Assembly (NCBI RefSeq): GCF_033807575.1
Contig: NC_084717.1
Coordinates: 12,339,692-12,403,691 of the forward strand
Length of the DNA: 64,000 bases
DNA from: Cydia pomonella
Taxonomy: Eukaryota; Arthropoda; Insecta; Lepidoptera; Tortricidae
Direction: 5' to 3'
Of this stretch, positions 1-12,742 are shown one piece after another. The notes beneath the pieces were generated by a model that did not search any database, was not told the DNA's origin, and saw only the letters and a list, made by a program, of their open reading frames with translations. A program made the translations under genes and the position numbers. Within the stretch, counting starts at the first letter, position 1, and every line of letters starts with the position of its first letter.

Positions 1-97
1 AAAAAAACGATCACGGAACAAAGCCGTAGACGGACAGACATACGGACAAACTATTGACAAGGTTTCCTAGTGGACTACAGAACCCTAAAAGAGATGC
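1..97 (+). repeat. End of a (GTCT)n-associated interspersed repeat
   Basis: Contains GACGGACAGACATACGGACA and ends ACTACAGAACCCTAAAA, the 'CTACGGAACCCTA' terminus shared with the copies at 11.7, 26.3, 50.3 and 54.7 kb. Cut by the window edge. Confidence 0.65.
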
Positions 98-130
98 AAA
101 ACGATTATTTGGGCAAATACTGATACGGCC

Positions 131-384
131 CGATTTGAAGAATGATTAAGACACGCTTAACATCTTTAAAAGATCGATAACTGAACGACATGTCAAAATT
201 GACGTTTATTTCGATGCCACCGTGATCCCAATAAGATCTACGTAGGATATTTCTAACGTCAAAGTGACATTAGTGGCCCGAATCGAGCTGTTTCTGTCAC
301 GTGTATACGACATACAAACGATATCTAAATGAGAACTTATCTAAACCAGAACTTATCGTTATCGTATCTCATTCTTCGAATCGG
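131..384. mobile_element. MITE family C, copy 1
   Basis: Inverted ends CGATTTGAAGAATGA ... TCATTCTTCGAATCGG, with the interior shared with 17603-17877 (GTCAAAATTGACGTTTATTT). Confidence 0.75.
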
Positions 385-959
385 GCTGATAGTTTAGTTG
401 CTGGCATCACAGATCTTGCTCAGGAATTGATATATTTTAGGGTTTCAGGAATCCTATGTATAAGATTACTTGGTATATATATGAGTGGTTACAAGTTGCG
501 ACTTCCTATTCGCTATTAGGTAGTAGTAGATAGCTTAACAAAAAGGGATATGTATCTATATGTAGACCAATTAGTCTGTCACAAATATTTTGGAATGCGA
601 ACTGTAGAAATATATCCCTATTTGGAAAAGTATTCCAGGGTGGCAGATTCTTCTGACACGTGGTTTCACCCACTACTATTGATGCTGACTGTACCTATAT
701 ACATATTGTTTCTGTTTGGGTTTTTTCAACTACTAAAAAGTTAGAAAAGGCAACTATTTAACGACTGATATGATTACTATAATACCTAGCTATTGTACCG
801 TTTTTCTTCCACACATCTAAATTCGTTTTCGGCATTCCCCTCAAATAATTGAAAGAAAACTCAATTAAATATTTATAATGTCGAATACGTACTGAAATGT
901 CGTTAGATCGTCAGCCGGTAATGAGTATACGCCTTCTTTAACTCTCTTACCGAGTAGTG

Positions 960-1430
960 TTGGTAGGAGCTCGAGTCTCTCGAGTCTTAATTTAAAGAAC
1001 TTGAGACGTTTTTATGCGACACTGCGCTTAAAAAACCTTCGAGTCTTTTAAGCCTCGAGTCGAATCCTTTATTGTCTCTTAAATAAAAACAACTTAAAAT
1101 GACTCTCGCCTTCGGATAAAGACTACATCTTTTTTTAAATATGTTTTATCTAAATTATCACCAAGAAAAATAGTCGTTATTTCATAATGTGTAAGTACAT
1201 ACCCATGAATTTCGTATGGAAACAATTTTCATTTCATTTATTTACAATGTGTTAGAAAACTTTTGTCACATAAGAACTACATTTCTCTATAAAAGACTCA
1301 AGTCTTTACAAAAGACTCGGGTCTCAGTAAGAACTCAAGTTTCTGCTTAGTGACTAGAGTCTGGAAAACTGACTTGAGTCTTAAAGTAGAGGACTCAAAG
1401 GACTTCAGTCTTAACCAACACTATTCCCGA
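960..1430. repeat. Cluster of GACTCAAGTCTT-like motifs
   Basis: About ten copies of GACTC(A/G)AGTCTT-type short palindromes in both orientations, with spacing from 12 to over 100 bases. No coding potential. Likely remains of a repeat family. Confidence 0.55.
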
Positions 1431-1532
1431 CCCGTTATTTATTTGTAGGGTTCGTTTGCTTGAGTGAATTATCAGTATTAATTTCTTTGGTGTTATTTGG
1501 TGCTATATATTTGATCTTAAAAACCGGTTTTT

Positions 1533-1627
1533 AGTGAAAACGCGTTCTCCCTAGTTAAAACCAGATTTCTGTATCGCCTCAGTAAAAACGCATTTTCGCT
1601 GGTTAAAACTAGTTTTCCATACGGCCT
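1533..1627. repeat. Degenerate tandem duplication of about 50 bp
   Basis: AGTGAAAACGCGTTCTCCCT ... ATCGCCTC, followed by AGTAAAAACGCATTTTCGCT ... ACGGCCTC. Confidence 0.6.
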
Positions 1628-2689
1628 CTCGGTGAGTCAGAAAGTAATTTTGAATAATTGGTAAAAACTTTCGCATTTTCACAAAAGATGGGTTTTACTG
1701 CAACATATAGGTACAATACATCTCGAATCGGTGAATAAACTGCCTAAATAATTCAATTTAAATTGTCGCGAGTCATACTAACATCTTACTATTAGGTAGG
1801 TTTGTTAAAAATAGGATTGTTATTGGTTATTGCTTATGATATTCCTATGCTATGGAAATTTATTTTATATTTATTATTTTTTATTGCCTATGTACATTAA
1901 TTATGTACTTCATTAAATTTTATTTCAAAGTTTTAACATTTTTTGTTATTCAACACTGGATATCATGGCCTAAGTTTAAACAACCAACGACTTAAAATTG
2001 AGTGAAAGAGTGGGTTTATAACACGGTATACCTACTCACGTGAATAAAACATTAAATAGGTAGCTACATAAGTACTTTAACCTACCTACCAACTACATGG
2101 AACTAAATATTTGAGTATTAAAGCTTGTAATCTTACAGTTCTTAATAGCTTCAGTCGACAATGCACTGAACAAAGAGACCAAGAATTTAATGCCCTATTT
2201 ATAAACCATTGTAACAGAACGTTATCAATGAGATAACTTTTGAGTGCCGTAATTAAAATATAGGTACCTATACCCATGAATATTAATTACTTTAGCAGCG
2301 TAAGCAGTGTAGCAGGTGATAATATGTGTGTTATTGTATAATGTTAAAAAAATTCAAGTTTCTTCTTTTCTTACTAAAAATTACAATAGAAATTTTCTTG
2401 TTTCTAGTTTTTCTTGTTAAGTAAGTAAACTTCAAATATGTATATTTATCTTTATGATTTATGTGTATTTATCTACCAGTAGTAAGTTTACCTTTACTGC
2501 ATGTAATAAAAAAAATGTTTGTTCTGAACTTTAGTAGATGTCAGTAGAGTTGAATATCATATCTGCCGTATATTGCTTCGTATGTGATAAAGGGTTAATA
2601 ATTTTCGAGCAAGAATAGTAATTACAATTTACAATCTACAATTTTTTTTTAATATTGTTATAATATAATATACATATTACATTATTGCA

Positions 2690-2795
2690 GAGGCCTGGAA
2701 AGGGCAATTCGTGGATGAGTTTCGATTTTGTCGAACTACTCGAAGCGGAGTCGTCAAAGAAGACGAATCCACGAATTGATGATTTTCCGAGGCAT
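2690..2795. repeat. Foldback repeat
   Basis: CAATTCGTGGATGAG pairs with AATCCACGAATTG, and outer GCCTGGAAA pairs loosely with TTTTCCGAGGC. Confidence 0.5.
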
Positions 2796-2989
2796 ATATA
2801 AGGTGACTGTGGGCAAGACCGGCATACTTTATTTATTTTTTACATTGGAGTATTCTAGCTCCGTTAATTATTCACTTACGTGACCGCTTGTAATCACATA
2901 CGATGAAGAATTTCATATATAATAATTAAGCTATAGTGACAGATCATTTTAATCATTAATTAAGCAAAAACAATAGTATTTTTAAAAAT

Positions 2990-4550
2990 TCGGCGAGTAG
3001 ACGGACTTCCCGTGTAGTTTAAGGTAAGTCCGTCTAGTAACGTTATCAGCCATACTATGGGTGCTTATGTGTTCGTATTAGAATCCTTACAAAGAATGAA
3101 ACCAGACAATGAAAAGTGTACTCTAAACTTGTTAATATAGGGTTTAGATTCGAAATAAACACATTTTTTCTTATTAAAAGGTAAGTCCGGCATATACTAC
3201 GTAAATGGGGTGGTAAACCTTTTTTGGAAAATAATTATACGTACTTATTTTTTTTCTTCTCAAATAAAATACCAATAGTCATTTTAAATTTACTCGTTGT
3301 TTTAAATTTACGGAGATCAAAGAGGGTTACATAAATAAGCTCATAGTAGTAGCAAGTTTAAATCAAATAGTGATTGGCAAATCAAACTCCATAACACAAG
3401 TAGGTACCCTACATACGTAAATTTTCAAGATAAGTAAGGCGAAGAACCCACGTCACATAGCGGCGTGGCACGCGCGGTACAGCGTTGGCGTGGCGCGTAA
3501 CCTTGTATCACGGTGTAGGCAAATCGCCTAATTCACGATAAGTACAATAAATGTTCCGAAATAAAAATTAAGTATGGACTCGTATGGCTGCAGTGATTTT
3601 AATCTTCGGAACTATCAAGAAAATATGACTGTACAACCGTATTCTAAAATTCAAGAGGAGTAAAAAGGGTAATAATATGTGTCATAGGTATAATAATATA
3701 ACATATGAAGGCGATGGTCATGGGTTCGAATCCCGGGAGGGGCATTTGCTTGTATAATCTACACAGATATTTGTTCCTTCAGTCATGTTTGTTTTTTATA
3801 TATTTATCTATATGAGTTTCTATATGTCGTCGCCTAGCATCAATAGTAAAAGCTAAGCTATGCTTAGCTTGCGGCCAATATTTATTCATTTATTTACTTA
3901 ATAGGTATTTTCTTATTTGTATTTTCGGTTACATAGTGCTGAGGATAAAGAACACATTTCTTTACTAGTTTCGAGATTAAAATTGTTAATAAATACAAAA
4001 CACAAACATCATGCGCAATGTCGTAAAGATGCGTATCTGTAGTAACCTTATAAAATCGTAATAAATAATATTGAAGCCATTTAACAGTTGGTAACCTCTG
4101 ATTCAAGGAAAGTCCGGCATATGACGGACTTGCCTTGTGCATAGTAGACGGACTTTCCAACTTAGCAAAATTTTAATGTGATGAATGATGGAACGTATAA
4201 TTACAAAACTAAGCCAATATCTTATAATTTAAACACATAATAAAGATTGCCGGGTCTTTTATTACTTACGTAGTCGAGTTCTGGTGCAAAATCTTGTCAC
4301 AAACTATTTTTAACAATTTTATTTGCAAAGACTGTCGCACTATCACTTCGAGTTCCATACACGTAATGACTTGTTTACGCGGATTGCTCTGAAGTTCGTT
4401 GTCACAGCGCCATCTGTTTTAGAGTGAGGGAACTAGCGCGAAAAACTGACTTATAAACTCGACGCCAAAGCGGCAAACGCTTTCTAATTCAAGAGTTATA
4501 ATGTGTTGACGGACTTGCCTTGTAGACGGTCTTGCCCACAGTGACCTTAG
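2990..4550. repeat. Scattered GTAGACGGACTTGCC motifs
   Basis: The motif or its complement occurs at about 2997, 3023, 3180, 4107, 4124, 4143, 4508 and 4533, with GTGGGCAAGACCGGCAT at 2806. The intervening DNA is AT-rich with no gene seen, apart from the SINE at 3.7 kb. Confidence 0.5.
3712..3885 (+). mobile_element. SINE family A, partial
   Basis: GATGGTCATGGGTTCGAATC (B box) and ATATTTGTTCCTTCAGTCATG body; the A-box end is missing. Confidence 0.65.
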
Positions 4551-4694
4551 TGCTTTTCTCCAAACATGCGAGGAAATAAGGTAAAATAATAATATTTTAA
4601 GCATCAACCAGCATTAAAATCGAACCTTCACATCAAAAACGTCAAAAAGATTTCCCTCTTAAATTATTATTCTGCCATTCAGTACCATTCAATT

Positions 4695-4795
4695 TTTTTT
4701 ATACCACGACGTTGGCAAACAAGCATACGGCCCGCCTGATGGTAAGCAGTCACCAGGTGTTCACACTCACACTCCTGTGGTGGTGAGGTGTTTGT
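4695..4795 (+). repeat. Interspersed repeat F, partial
   Basis: TTTTATACCACGACGTTGGC, GCATACGGCCCGCCTGATGG, GTCACCAGG. Confidence 0.65.
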
Positions 4796-4904
4796 GTTTC
4801 AATATTCGTTCATTCAATATAATTGTGCAATATAAGCTGTATGTAAAGTATTTTATACGTATATGTCTACTTATCTCAATTATTACATCTTTAAGTTACA
4901 CTAA

Positions 4905-5100
4905 CTAATAAATCCCTAATAATATTGTAAATGCGAAAGTAACTCTTTCTGTCTCTTTGTTACCTCTTCACGCTTAAACCACTAAACCGATTTAGATGAA
5001 ATTAGGTATGGAGATAGCTTGAGGTCCGGGGAAGGACACAGTATAGCTATTAACAATCATCATAAACATTTCACGCAGACAAAGTCGCTGCAGCTGCGAG
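4905..5100 (+). repeat. Interspersed repeat with 'AACCGATTTAGATGAAATTAGG' core
   Basis: TATTGTAAATGCGAAAGTAA, then CTTCACGCTTAAACCACTAA and a CACGCAGACAAAGTCGC end. This pattern recurs widely in insect genomes. No coding role. Confidence 0.65.
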
Positions 5101-5312
5101 TAGGTATATAACGAGCTGTTACTGTGTCCTGCCGCATTTTTTCTCGTCTCAATAAATTTTCTTTGTAGCGAGTAAGTAGTTGGTATCTCATTATTCCTGC
5201 TCTCTCGCGTGTAAGCGATCTGCTCACTTTCAAGTTATCTAGTCTGCTGCGAAATTCCCTAAAGTAATTCAATATTACATTGTAATATTTTACATATATA
5301 CTAAACTGTCCT

Positions 5313-6362
5313 TTTTAGGGTTCCGTAGCCAAATGGCAAAAAACGGAACCCTTATAGATTCGTCATGTCCGTCTGTCTGTCCGATTCTGTCACAGCCACT
5401 TTTTTCCGAAACTATAAAAGCTATACTGTTCAAACTTGGTAAGTAGATGTATTCTATGAACCGCATTATGATGTTCACACAAAAATAGAAAAAAAACAAT
5501 AAATTTTGGGGGTTCCCCATACTTAGAACTGAAACTCAAAAAATCTTTTTTCATCAAACTCATACGTGTGGAGTATCTATGGATAGGTCTTTAAAAATGA
5601 TATTGAGGTTTCTAATATCATTTTTTTCTAAACTGAAAAGTTTGCGCGAGAGACACTTCCAAAGTGGTAAAAAGTGTGTCCCCCCCCCCGTAACTTCTAA
5701 AATAACAGAATGAAAAATCTAAAAAAAATATATGATATACATTGCCATGCAAACTTCCACCGAAAATTGGTTCGAACGAGATCTAGTAAGTAGTTTTTTT
5801 TTAATACGTCATAAAAATTTAAAAAAAAAATTTTTTTCATCAAACCCATACGTGTGGGGTATCTATGGATAGGTCTTCAAAAATGATATTTAGGTTTCTA
5901 ATATCATTTTTTTCTAAACTGAATAGTTTGCGCGAGAGACACTTCCAAAGTGAAAAAATGTGTGTCCCCCCCCCTGTAACTTCTAAAATAACAGAATGAA
6001 AAATCTAAAAAAAATATATGATATACATTGCCATGCAAACTTCCACCGAAAATTGGTTCGAACGAGATCTAGTAAGTAGTTTTTTTTTAATACGTCATAA
6101 AAATTAAAAAAAAAAAAAATTTCATCAAACCCATACGTGTGGGGTATCTATGGATAGGTCTTCAAAAATGATATTTAGGTTTCTAACATCATTTTTTTCT
6201 AAACTGAATAGTTTGCGCGAGAGACAGTCCCAAAGTGGTAAAATGTGTGTCCAAAGTGGTAAAATGTTGAACAAGATCTAGCAAGTAGATTTTTTTTTAA
6301 TACGTCTTAAATGGTACGGAACCCTTCATGCGCGAGTCCGACTCGCACTTGGCCGCTTTTTT
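5313..6362. repeat. (GTCT)n-associated interspersed repeat with internal triplication
   Basis: Begins TTAGGGTTCCGTAGCCAAAT, carries GTCCGTCTGTCTGTCC, and ends GCGAGTCCGACTCGCACTTG. It belongs to a very abundant lepidopteran non-coding family (MINE-like, from memory). Three near-identical units of about 286 bp begin at about 5552, 5838 and 6123. It explains the poly-C runs near 5681 and 5966. Confidence 0.8.
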
Positions 6363-9300
6363 GCTTATGTAATTAGTCAAAAAGTTGATCCCTCTACCTA
6401 CGTGCTTACAAAATGTTAACGGTACATACAATAACGGTAACGGTATTTAGGGCCGTTTGAGACTAGCAGTATAATTTACCTTACGCGTATGCGCGTGTAA
6501 GCTCGTATAGACAAAATGCAGAGAAAAGTAACGCACGTGTTCTTAAAAACCAAATGTAATAAAAAAGCCTTTTAATTTAAGTTCAAGTTTACATTACATT
6601 AATATAAGTCAGATTGTTAAAGTCCAGCGTTTACATAATTTAAGTAGGCGTAAATTTGTTTTAATATAGATCATTATTAGTTCCGTCAATTTAAGTACAT
6701 ATTAATTAATTTATTATTATATAACAATGATTATATACCAGTAGTATACCCAACACACGATATAAACCTTATACCTTACCTTATTGAGTTTACTCTGGGG
6801 TTAGGTCGATTTGTTCAAGAGTGTCCCATAATATTTATTCATTTATATGCATTAGGAATTTACAGATCACAGTTAATTTGGTTTGTTCGAGTTGAAAGCT
6901 GATGCAGTGTATAATCTACATTTTTTTTTATTGGAGAAAGGTAAGCATTGGACCAATCACACCTGATGGTAAGTGCCAACTAGGATGGAACATGCTTACC
7001 TAAATGATGTCTGTATTCACTCGCGATTTTTAAAATATCCAGGTTATGGTGGACTGGGAATAGATTTGCAGGAAGTGAATTCCACTCGTAATACATTTGT
7101 TGTTTTGCAAAAAAAATATTTTTAACCAACTTAATAAAAAGGAGGACGTTATCAATTCGACTGTATTTTTTTATTTAGTATAAGTTCCAAGTTAGGCCCA
7201 ATTTTATGAAATCCAGTTTTGATGATGGGAATTGAGCCTTGGTGCCGATTTCAATCAGTTGCTAGCGCATATATGTAAAGAGGTTATATTTCATTTTATT
7301 ATTTTTAGTCGGTTTTTTTTTTTTTTTCCTTAAATAATATTGATGTTCTTTTTTCCTCATGATCATTGGTTTTTTCATAATTTTACTACTACGGAAAAAA
7401 ACACAAATGAATAGTGGAACTTTTATCTTTTCACTATATCTGCTTATATATTGCAGCAAAAGGTTCAGCTTTTTACATCTATGTCCGAAAACAGTGAGCG
7501 CGAAGTAGGCGTCACATACATACGAGTAAAAATAGAAATAATGTATATTACGCAATGCCACCCCGTGAGGGTCAGCACAATAGGCTCGAGGGAGAGGGAA
7601 GATCGTTAATGAACGGACATTAGGTGACGTCATTGTCTCATAACATGGCGGTGTTATTGACATGCTTGTTTGAGTGTGGAACAAAAGAATAGGGAATACT
7701 TTTGACATGAAGACACTGGACTGTTGTAGATTTTGATATCTTTCATTAGGTATGATAATGTCTTATTTTAATAACACCTTCATCTTCTTGACTTCTGAGG
7801 ACAAACCCGAAATCTGGTAACACCACACATTTATAAATTTTTATTTTCCTTGATATAGTTCATGTCCACGATGACTTTCAGATTAGTCAAATCTAACATT
7901 TAATGACATGACAATTCGAGTAGAGTCCCGCGTTTTCGTGAATGACACGATCTATGAAATTAGTGACGGAATGAACGTCATCATCGCGGTAGTAACGCAG
8001 CGGCGAACGTCACTCAAGCATATTGACAGACAGCGGCCACAACAAGAACGCCGCAACCAAATGCTAATGCTAAATCTGTAGTTTATGGAGGGTAGAGGTA
8101 AGGAGAACAATCTCTTATGGGAGAACTGTGGCTAAAGGTGACAGCTCTAAATAATAGCTCGAAATCTCTCCGGTGGCGCTAGGGTTGCACTAGGACCTGA
8201 CACGAACTTGACGTTATTGACGGAGTGAACTGCGCGGTCAGTGTTTTTTTTTTATCAAAGTCATAGATTTGTTCGCGATGTGTCCTGGCGCTACCTATTT
8301 AAGGTTTTTTGATGGACAATTTTTATACACATAGATTGCTCTACTTACTTTGCTTGATTGCTATATTTCAGTTGACACAGAACGTCACATTAAAGTCAGC
8401 AACGATATAGTTCGTTTCATTTACGTTAACGTGTTGATTTGTTAAATCTGACCTTTAGTAACATGACTAGACCTTTACTTATCAATTGCCCAAAAAATGG
8501 ATTTAGTAATATGTACTATAAAATAACAACACCAAATAAACACATCAACACCGCTCTGTATATTTATACAAATTACATATTTGTACAATAAATGACCCGC
8601 GCGGATGATTAATGTGCGGAAGGGTTGATGTACATACATACTTTTATTTCCATGATGAATGGCTATGATTCGTAATCGTTTACGTCCGAGTTGAGATTAT
8701 GTTGTGTTTAACAAGGTTATTTTATTCGGAGAGATAATATTTGTAAACATCGATTCTGACGAGATTTTATGGTAAACTCTTTCAGAAAGTCGCTGCTCAC
8801 CGCTACGGTAAAATGAAATGAATGACCGGTACCTGATATAATTAGGTATTACACAATATGGAGTATATTGTGTAATTATTATGTTATTATGTATTTTGTA
8901 AGTAGGTTCTGAAATACGAGGAACGCAAAAAATATGATGAAAATAACTAGGTAATCATGGAAGAAAATAATATTACAAATCAAAATTCATAAATTAGAAT
9001 ATAAAAAATATGAATCATGATTTTTTCGATAGAAAAATACATTTTATAGGTATAAATTTCTAAATTTTTTTCAGAATTAAATTCTTCAGTAAATGTATTA
9101 GTTTAGAGATCATTTTTAATGACAAAATATACGCTCCAGATTAATATTATCGCAATCAAACTATTTCTTAATCCTTTGCTACAAAAAATCTCTTACATTA
9201 GGTATAATCTTCAAGAAACTGTCACACCCACTTCGCACATAGTCCATACTACACAAGTTTGGATTAATTAACAAAAAGCCCGTCTCGTTCAGATTGCGGG

Positions 9301-9692
9301 GGCGAGAGGGGGAGAGATTAACGAGCGCCGCTGTCGCATGATTAATACGTACCCACGTGTGATTGCGGACTGAGATAGCTGTTGTTTATTAAGCTATGAT
9401 TTTTTTACAGATTTTAGTTATTTTTCGGCAACATTGTAGTATTTATTGTAATTTTTCATGATTGCCTCGTATTCAATCCAATAAGGGAAAAGCATTATTA
9501 GCAAAGAACAGTTTTTTGAAATTGTGCGTATGGTAGTTAGTAATATTTCATTATAATTATTAATAACGAAAATATTTCTACATGTGTTTTGTATCTTTTT
9601 CCAAACTAACCTTAACTTGTCAGTGGTTTCATAATACCAATTATGCCACCTTTTGCATTGAGCTAACTTCGCAAATTAGGTAATTAATCATC
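6363..9692. other. Non-coding stretch
   Basis: AT-rich. Apart from repeat E (7860) I see a repeat-like segment at about 6920-7085 (CACCTGATGGTAAGTGCCAA), a T run at 7310-7330, and a small hairpin at about 8848-8877. The 148-codon minus-strand frame at 7262-7708 ends in poly-Lys from the T run and looks spurious. Confidence 0.6.
7860..7965 (+). repeat. Interspersed repeat E
   Basis: TGTCCACGATGACTTTCAGA, GTCAAATCTAACATTTAATG and GAATGACACGATCT; shared with 20040-20135 and, inverted, with 51750-51830. Confidence 0.6.
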
Positions 9693-9980
9693 ATCATCTT
9701 CCTCGTCTTGTCCCGGCATTTTTTGCCACGGCTCATGGGAAACCTGGGGTCCGCTTGGCAACTAAACCCTAGAATCGGCGTAGGCACTAGTTTTTACGAA
9801 AGCGAGTGCCATCTGACTTTCTAACCCAGAACTAGACCTTATTGGGATGAGTCCGGTGTCCTCACGATGTTTTCCTTCACCGAAAAGCGACTGGTAAATA
9901 TCAAATTATATTTGGTATACAAGCTCCGAAAAACTCATTCGCTCAAGTCACACGATCTTACAGCTAGGCCACCAGCGCTT
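9693..9980 (-). mobile_element. tRNA-derived SINE, family B
   Basis: Minus strand begins AAGCGCTGGTGGCCTAGCTG, contains GAAAACATCGTGAGGA and GTTGCCAAGCGGACCCCAGG, and ends GACAAGACGAGGAAGATGATG, a common lepidopteran SINE body. Confidence 0.75.
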
Positions 9981-11404
9981 CAAATTAGGTAATTTAAAAA
10001 ATCCTACATATCTACTAAACTAGAAAGAAGCATCTTATAGTCTGGTGACAGTATGAAACGCCTCAGTTTAGCATTAAAGAAGTAAGTTAGTTGCAAAAAA
10101 TAAAGCATTTTAATTTAAAAGATATTTCAGTACGATATTAAAATAACCAAATTTTAAAGTTATCCAAGTGCACTACTTAAAAGTAATTATACTCCCCGCA
10201 AATTGAAAACGCAAATGCAACTGCAAACACGCGTTTATTCCTGACTAAAGCCACGATTGCATTCCGTACACCCCCCACCCCCCGCTGGAATTTGGGCGGT
10301 CTGCATTCTGCTTGGTCATCCTTCGACTCATAATTCTAGGGCGACAGGAGCCCGTGTAATTGTTTTTTGGTTGAGTTCTTTGGAGTCTGGGTTTGGGGAA
10401 GTTGAGTAGGTATGTCAAATACTGGTTGCTGTGTCATTTGTGCACACTTATGGTACCTATTAAGTTATGTTCTTTGTCTCCCGACTTTACCTAAGCATAA
10501 TTTATTAATTCATACGTCTATACAGAGTCCTTTGCTTTTGCGTCAGAAAATTAGCATTCCCAATTTTATCTCATTATTAGAATTTCGTAACAAAGTGAAT
10601 GAGTATATAAAGAAATAAAGTATTTATTTATTTAAACTTTATTCCACTGTTGAAAAAAGGATAAACAAACTTAACGCCTTGAATTATACTACACGTTAAT
10701 ACGAGTCCAATAGGTCCTTATAAAATCTAATTAGAATATGTAACATGTTTTATGCCATTGAATTCCTATTAGATATTAGACATGAGGCAGTGAGTTAATG
10801 ACTAGAAGTAGAAACTATTGAGTATCTAACCCTGAGAAAATCGTTACTTCCTCAAGAGCATGATGTATATTTGGTCACCTAGATCTGTAGTCGAATATAA
10901 CGTGGAAAAATAAAATTGTAGAAATCGTATTTCCTACTGCGGTTTACTACTAAAACTGTACTACAATGGCCAAAGTTAAATGGTCATGCTCATGCTCATG
11001 ACTATGCTCGGACGAAGCATGAAAATAACAAATACCTAACCGATCACCGCAGCCTTGAGCGAATTCGCTCGATGATGCCCGCACCAGCTTCGATAACTAT
11101 GCAATATTAGTGAAAAAGTGGTTTTATGGTGCATTTTCCCATTTACCAGTCTTTTAATTACCCAAGCTGTCCGTGAAACTACGCCGCAATAAACGTACAT
11201 AAGGCCTGAAAAGTAGTGCTCTATGCGCGGAATTTTGATGCGTACAGTTCCGTCTGGTCATTGCCGTTTTCACAATTTCACTCCTCCGCGCTTCTTCGAT
11301 GATGTGGAGTAGGCTTTTGTTTTTTAAATTCTATTGCTGTTTAGGACAATGGAGGGATGGGACTATTACAATATTTTATTTTAGCCATTAGTGTGATGGA
11401 CATA
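9981..11404. other. Non-coding stretch
   Basis: No gene or clear repeat recognised; a short frame at 10412-10618 has no recognisable domain. Confidence 0.55.
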
Positions 11405-11545
11405 TATGTTCCTAAATAATGCGGTTTTTTTCTATGTATCTATATATCATATATATATCGTTGTCTATCGTGGTCTGTCTCAAAATACAAGCCTTCTGAG
11501 CTTACTGAGAGGCTTAGCCGATTTGTGTCAGAATGTCCGTTAATA
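11405..11545 (+). mobile_element. SINE family A, 3' part
   Basis: TTTTTCTATGTATCTATATA, ATCGTTGTCTATCG, then CAAGCCTTCTGAGCTTACTG and CCGATTTGTGT, matching the 3' half of the 60.4-kb copy. Confidence 0.65.
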
Positions 11546-11682
11546 TTTATTTATTTTATCCGTCTATATGTTTATTAATTATATATTAATTACATAAACA
11601 CTTTATCATTGAGCTAGACGAAGCTGATGACGAAGATAGAATAAATCGGCCAAGAGCATATCGGGCCATGTTCAATGTAAGG

Positions 11683-12205
11683 TTCCGTAGTTTCCATTCT
11701 GTTAGAATGGGTCTTTTAACTAAGAAGAGACCTTTTGCAATAACTCAAAAAATGGCTGGACCGATCAGGTTCGCTATAGTTTTTATTGAAAATATTTATT
11801 AAGCTTTTGTTTTACGATTGATTTTTTTGGTTCAAAAGTTAGAGGCGGGGGGGGGGGGGGGGGGGGGCACAAATTATTTATCTCTCAGAGCGATTACTTC
11901 CTAAAAAATTACTTTATCAAAAAATGGTTGTTTAAGAGCTCCATATTCGTTTCAAAAAACCTTTCCAACGATACCCCACATTATTGGGTTAACGCATTAA
12001 AATTTTGTATGGCAGGTACCCTACAAAAAATTCTTGCAGTTTTTATTTTACCATCCTGTCATCATGCATAATTTATGCATCCATGCTAAATTGATCTAGC
12101 ACTTTCTAGTACTAACGATCACGTAGCAAAGCCTCGGACGGACCGATAGACGGACATGGCGAAACTATAAGGGGGGTTCCTAATTGACTACGGAACTCTA
12201 AAAAG
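11683..12205. repeat. (GTCT)n-associated interspersed repeat with 21-base G run
   Basis: Runs from AAGGTTCCGTAG to GACTACGGAACTCTAAAAAG. Includes an uninterrupted run of 21 G (11847-11867) at the place where other copies have a 9-12 base C/G run. Confidence 0.7.
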
Positions 12206-12648
12206 AGGTGACTTCGGAAAAACGATTTCGGGCTTATTTGAATACCTTTCAGAAATTACAAATTTCATTAATACTTACATTTTGTATTTTAAGAGTTTAT
12301 AACACGGATTATTTCATGTAAGAAATTAATTTGTTCCAGATACTATAAAGTATATGGTATATGTATACCAATGGAGGTACGACAGAATTATTAGCTCGAT
12401 GAAACTGAACTCACGCAGCCACCTGCAAAAACTAATAAACAATAGAAAAAAAGGTTCGTATCAATCAAACATGTTCGATAATAACGAGTAGGTAAGTACA
12501 GTATTATGCGCGCGAGTTCCAAGGAATTTGCAGCAAAGAGGCTGGCGGCAGCGGGTATGCGCCGACCCCGGGCACCAAGCATACACATGTGGAGCAAACA
12601 TACAGGAGTATTCTAATTTTCATTTGTGAATATGAATTCGATCTGAAT

Positions 12649-12742
12649 TAGATAATTATGGATCGGATCTGTCAATGTCAAAAGTGTCGTTTTTAGATGA
12701 AGTAATTTCACTTTGGACACTGACAGATCCGATCCATATCTA
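12649..12742. repeat. Hairpin/foldback repeat
   Basis: TATGGATCGGATCTGTCAAT pairs with the right arm ACTGACAGATCCGATCCATA; about 35-bp arms around a 20-base loop. Confidence 0.7.

Noticed and set aside
3720..3745. Possible tRNA gene (GGTTCGAATCCC)
   Set aside because: Only the B-box side is present, and it aligns with SINE family A.
5552..6280. CRISPR-like array
   Set aside because: Three 286-bp direct units without short repeat/spacer structure, in an animal genome; it is a tandem duplication inside a repeat.
7262..7708. A 148-codon minus-strand frame
   Set aside because: No recognisable domain; its Lys-rich end comes from a T run, and amino-acid use looks random.
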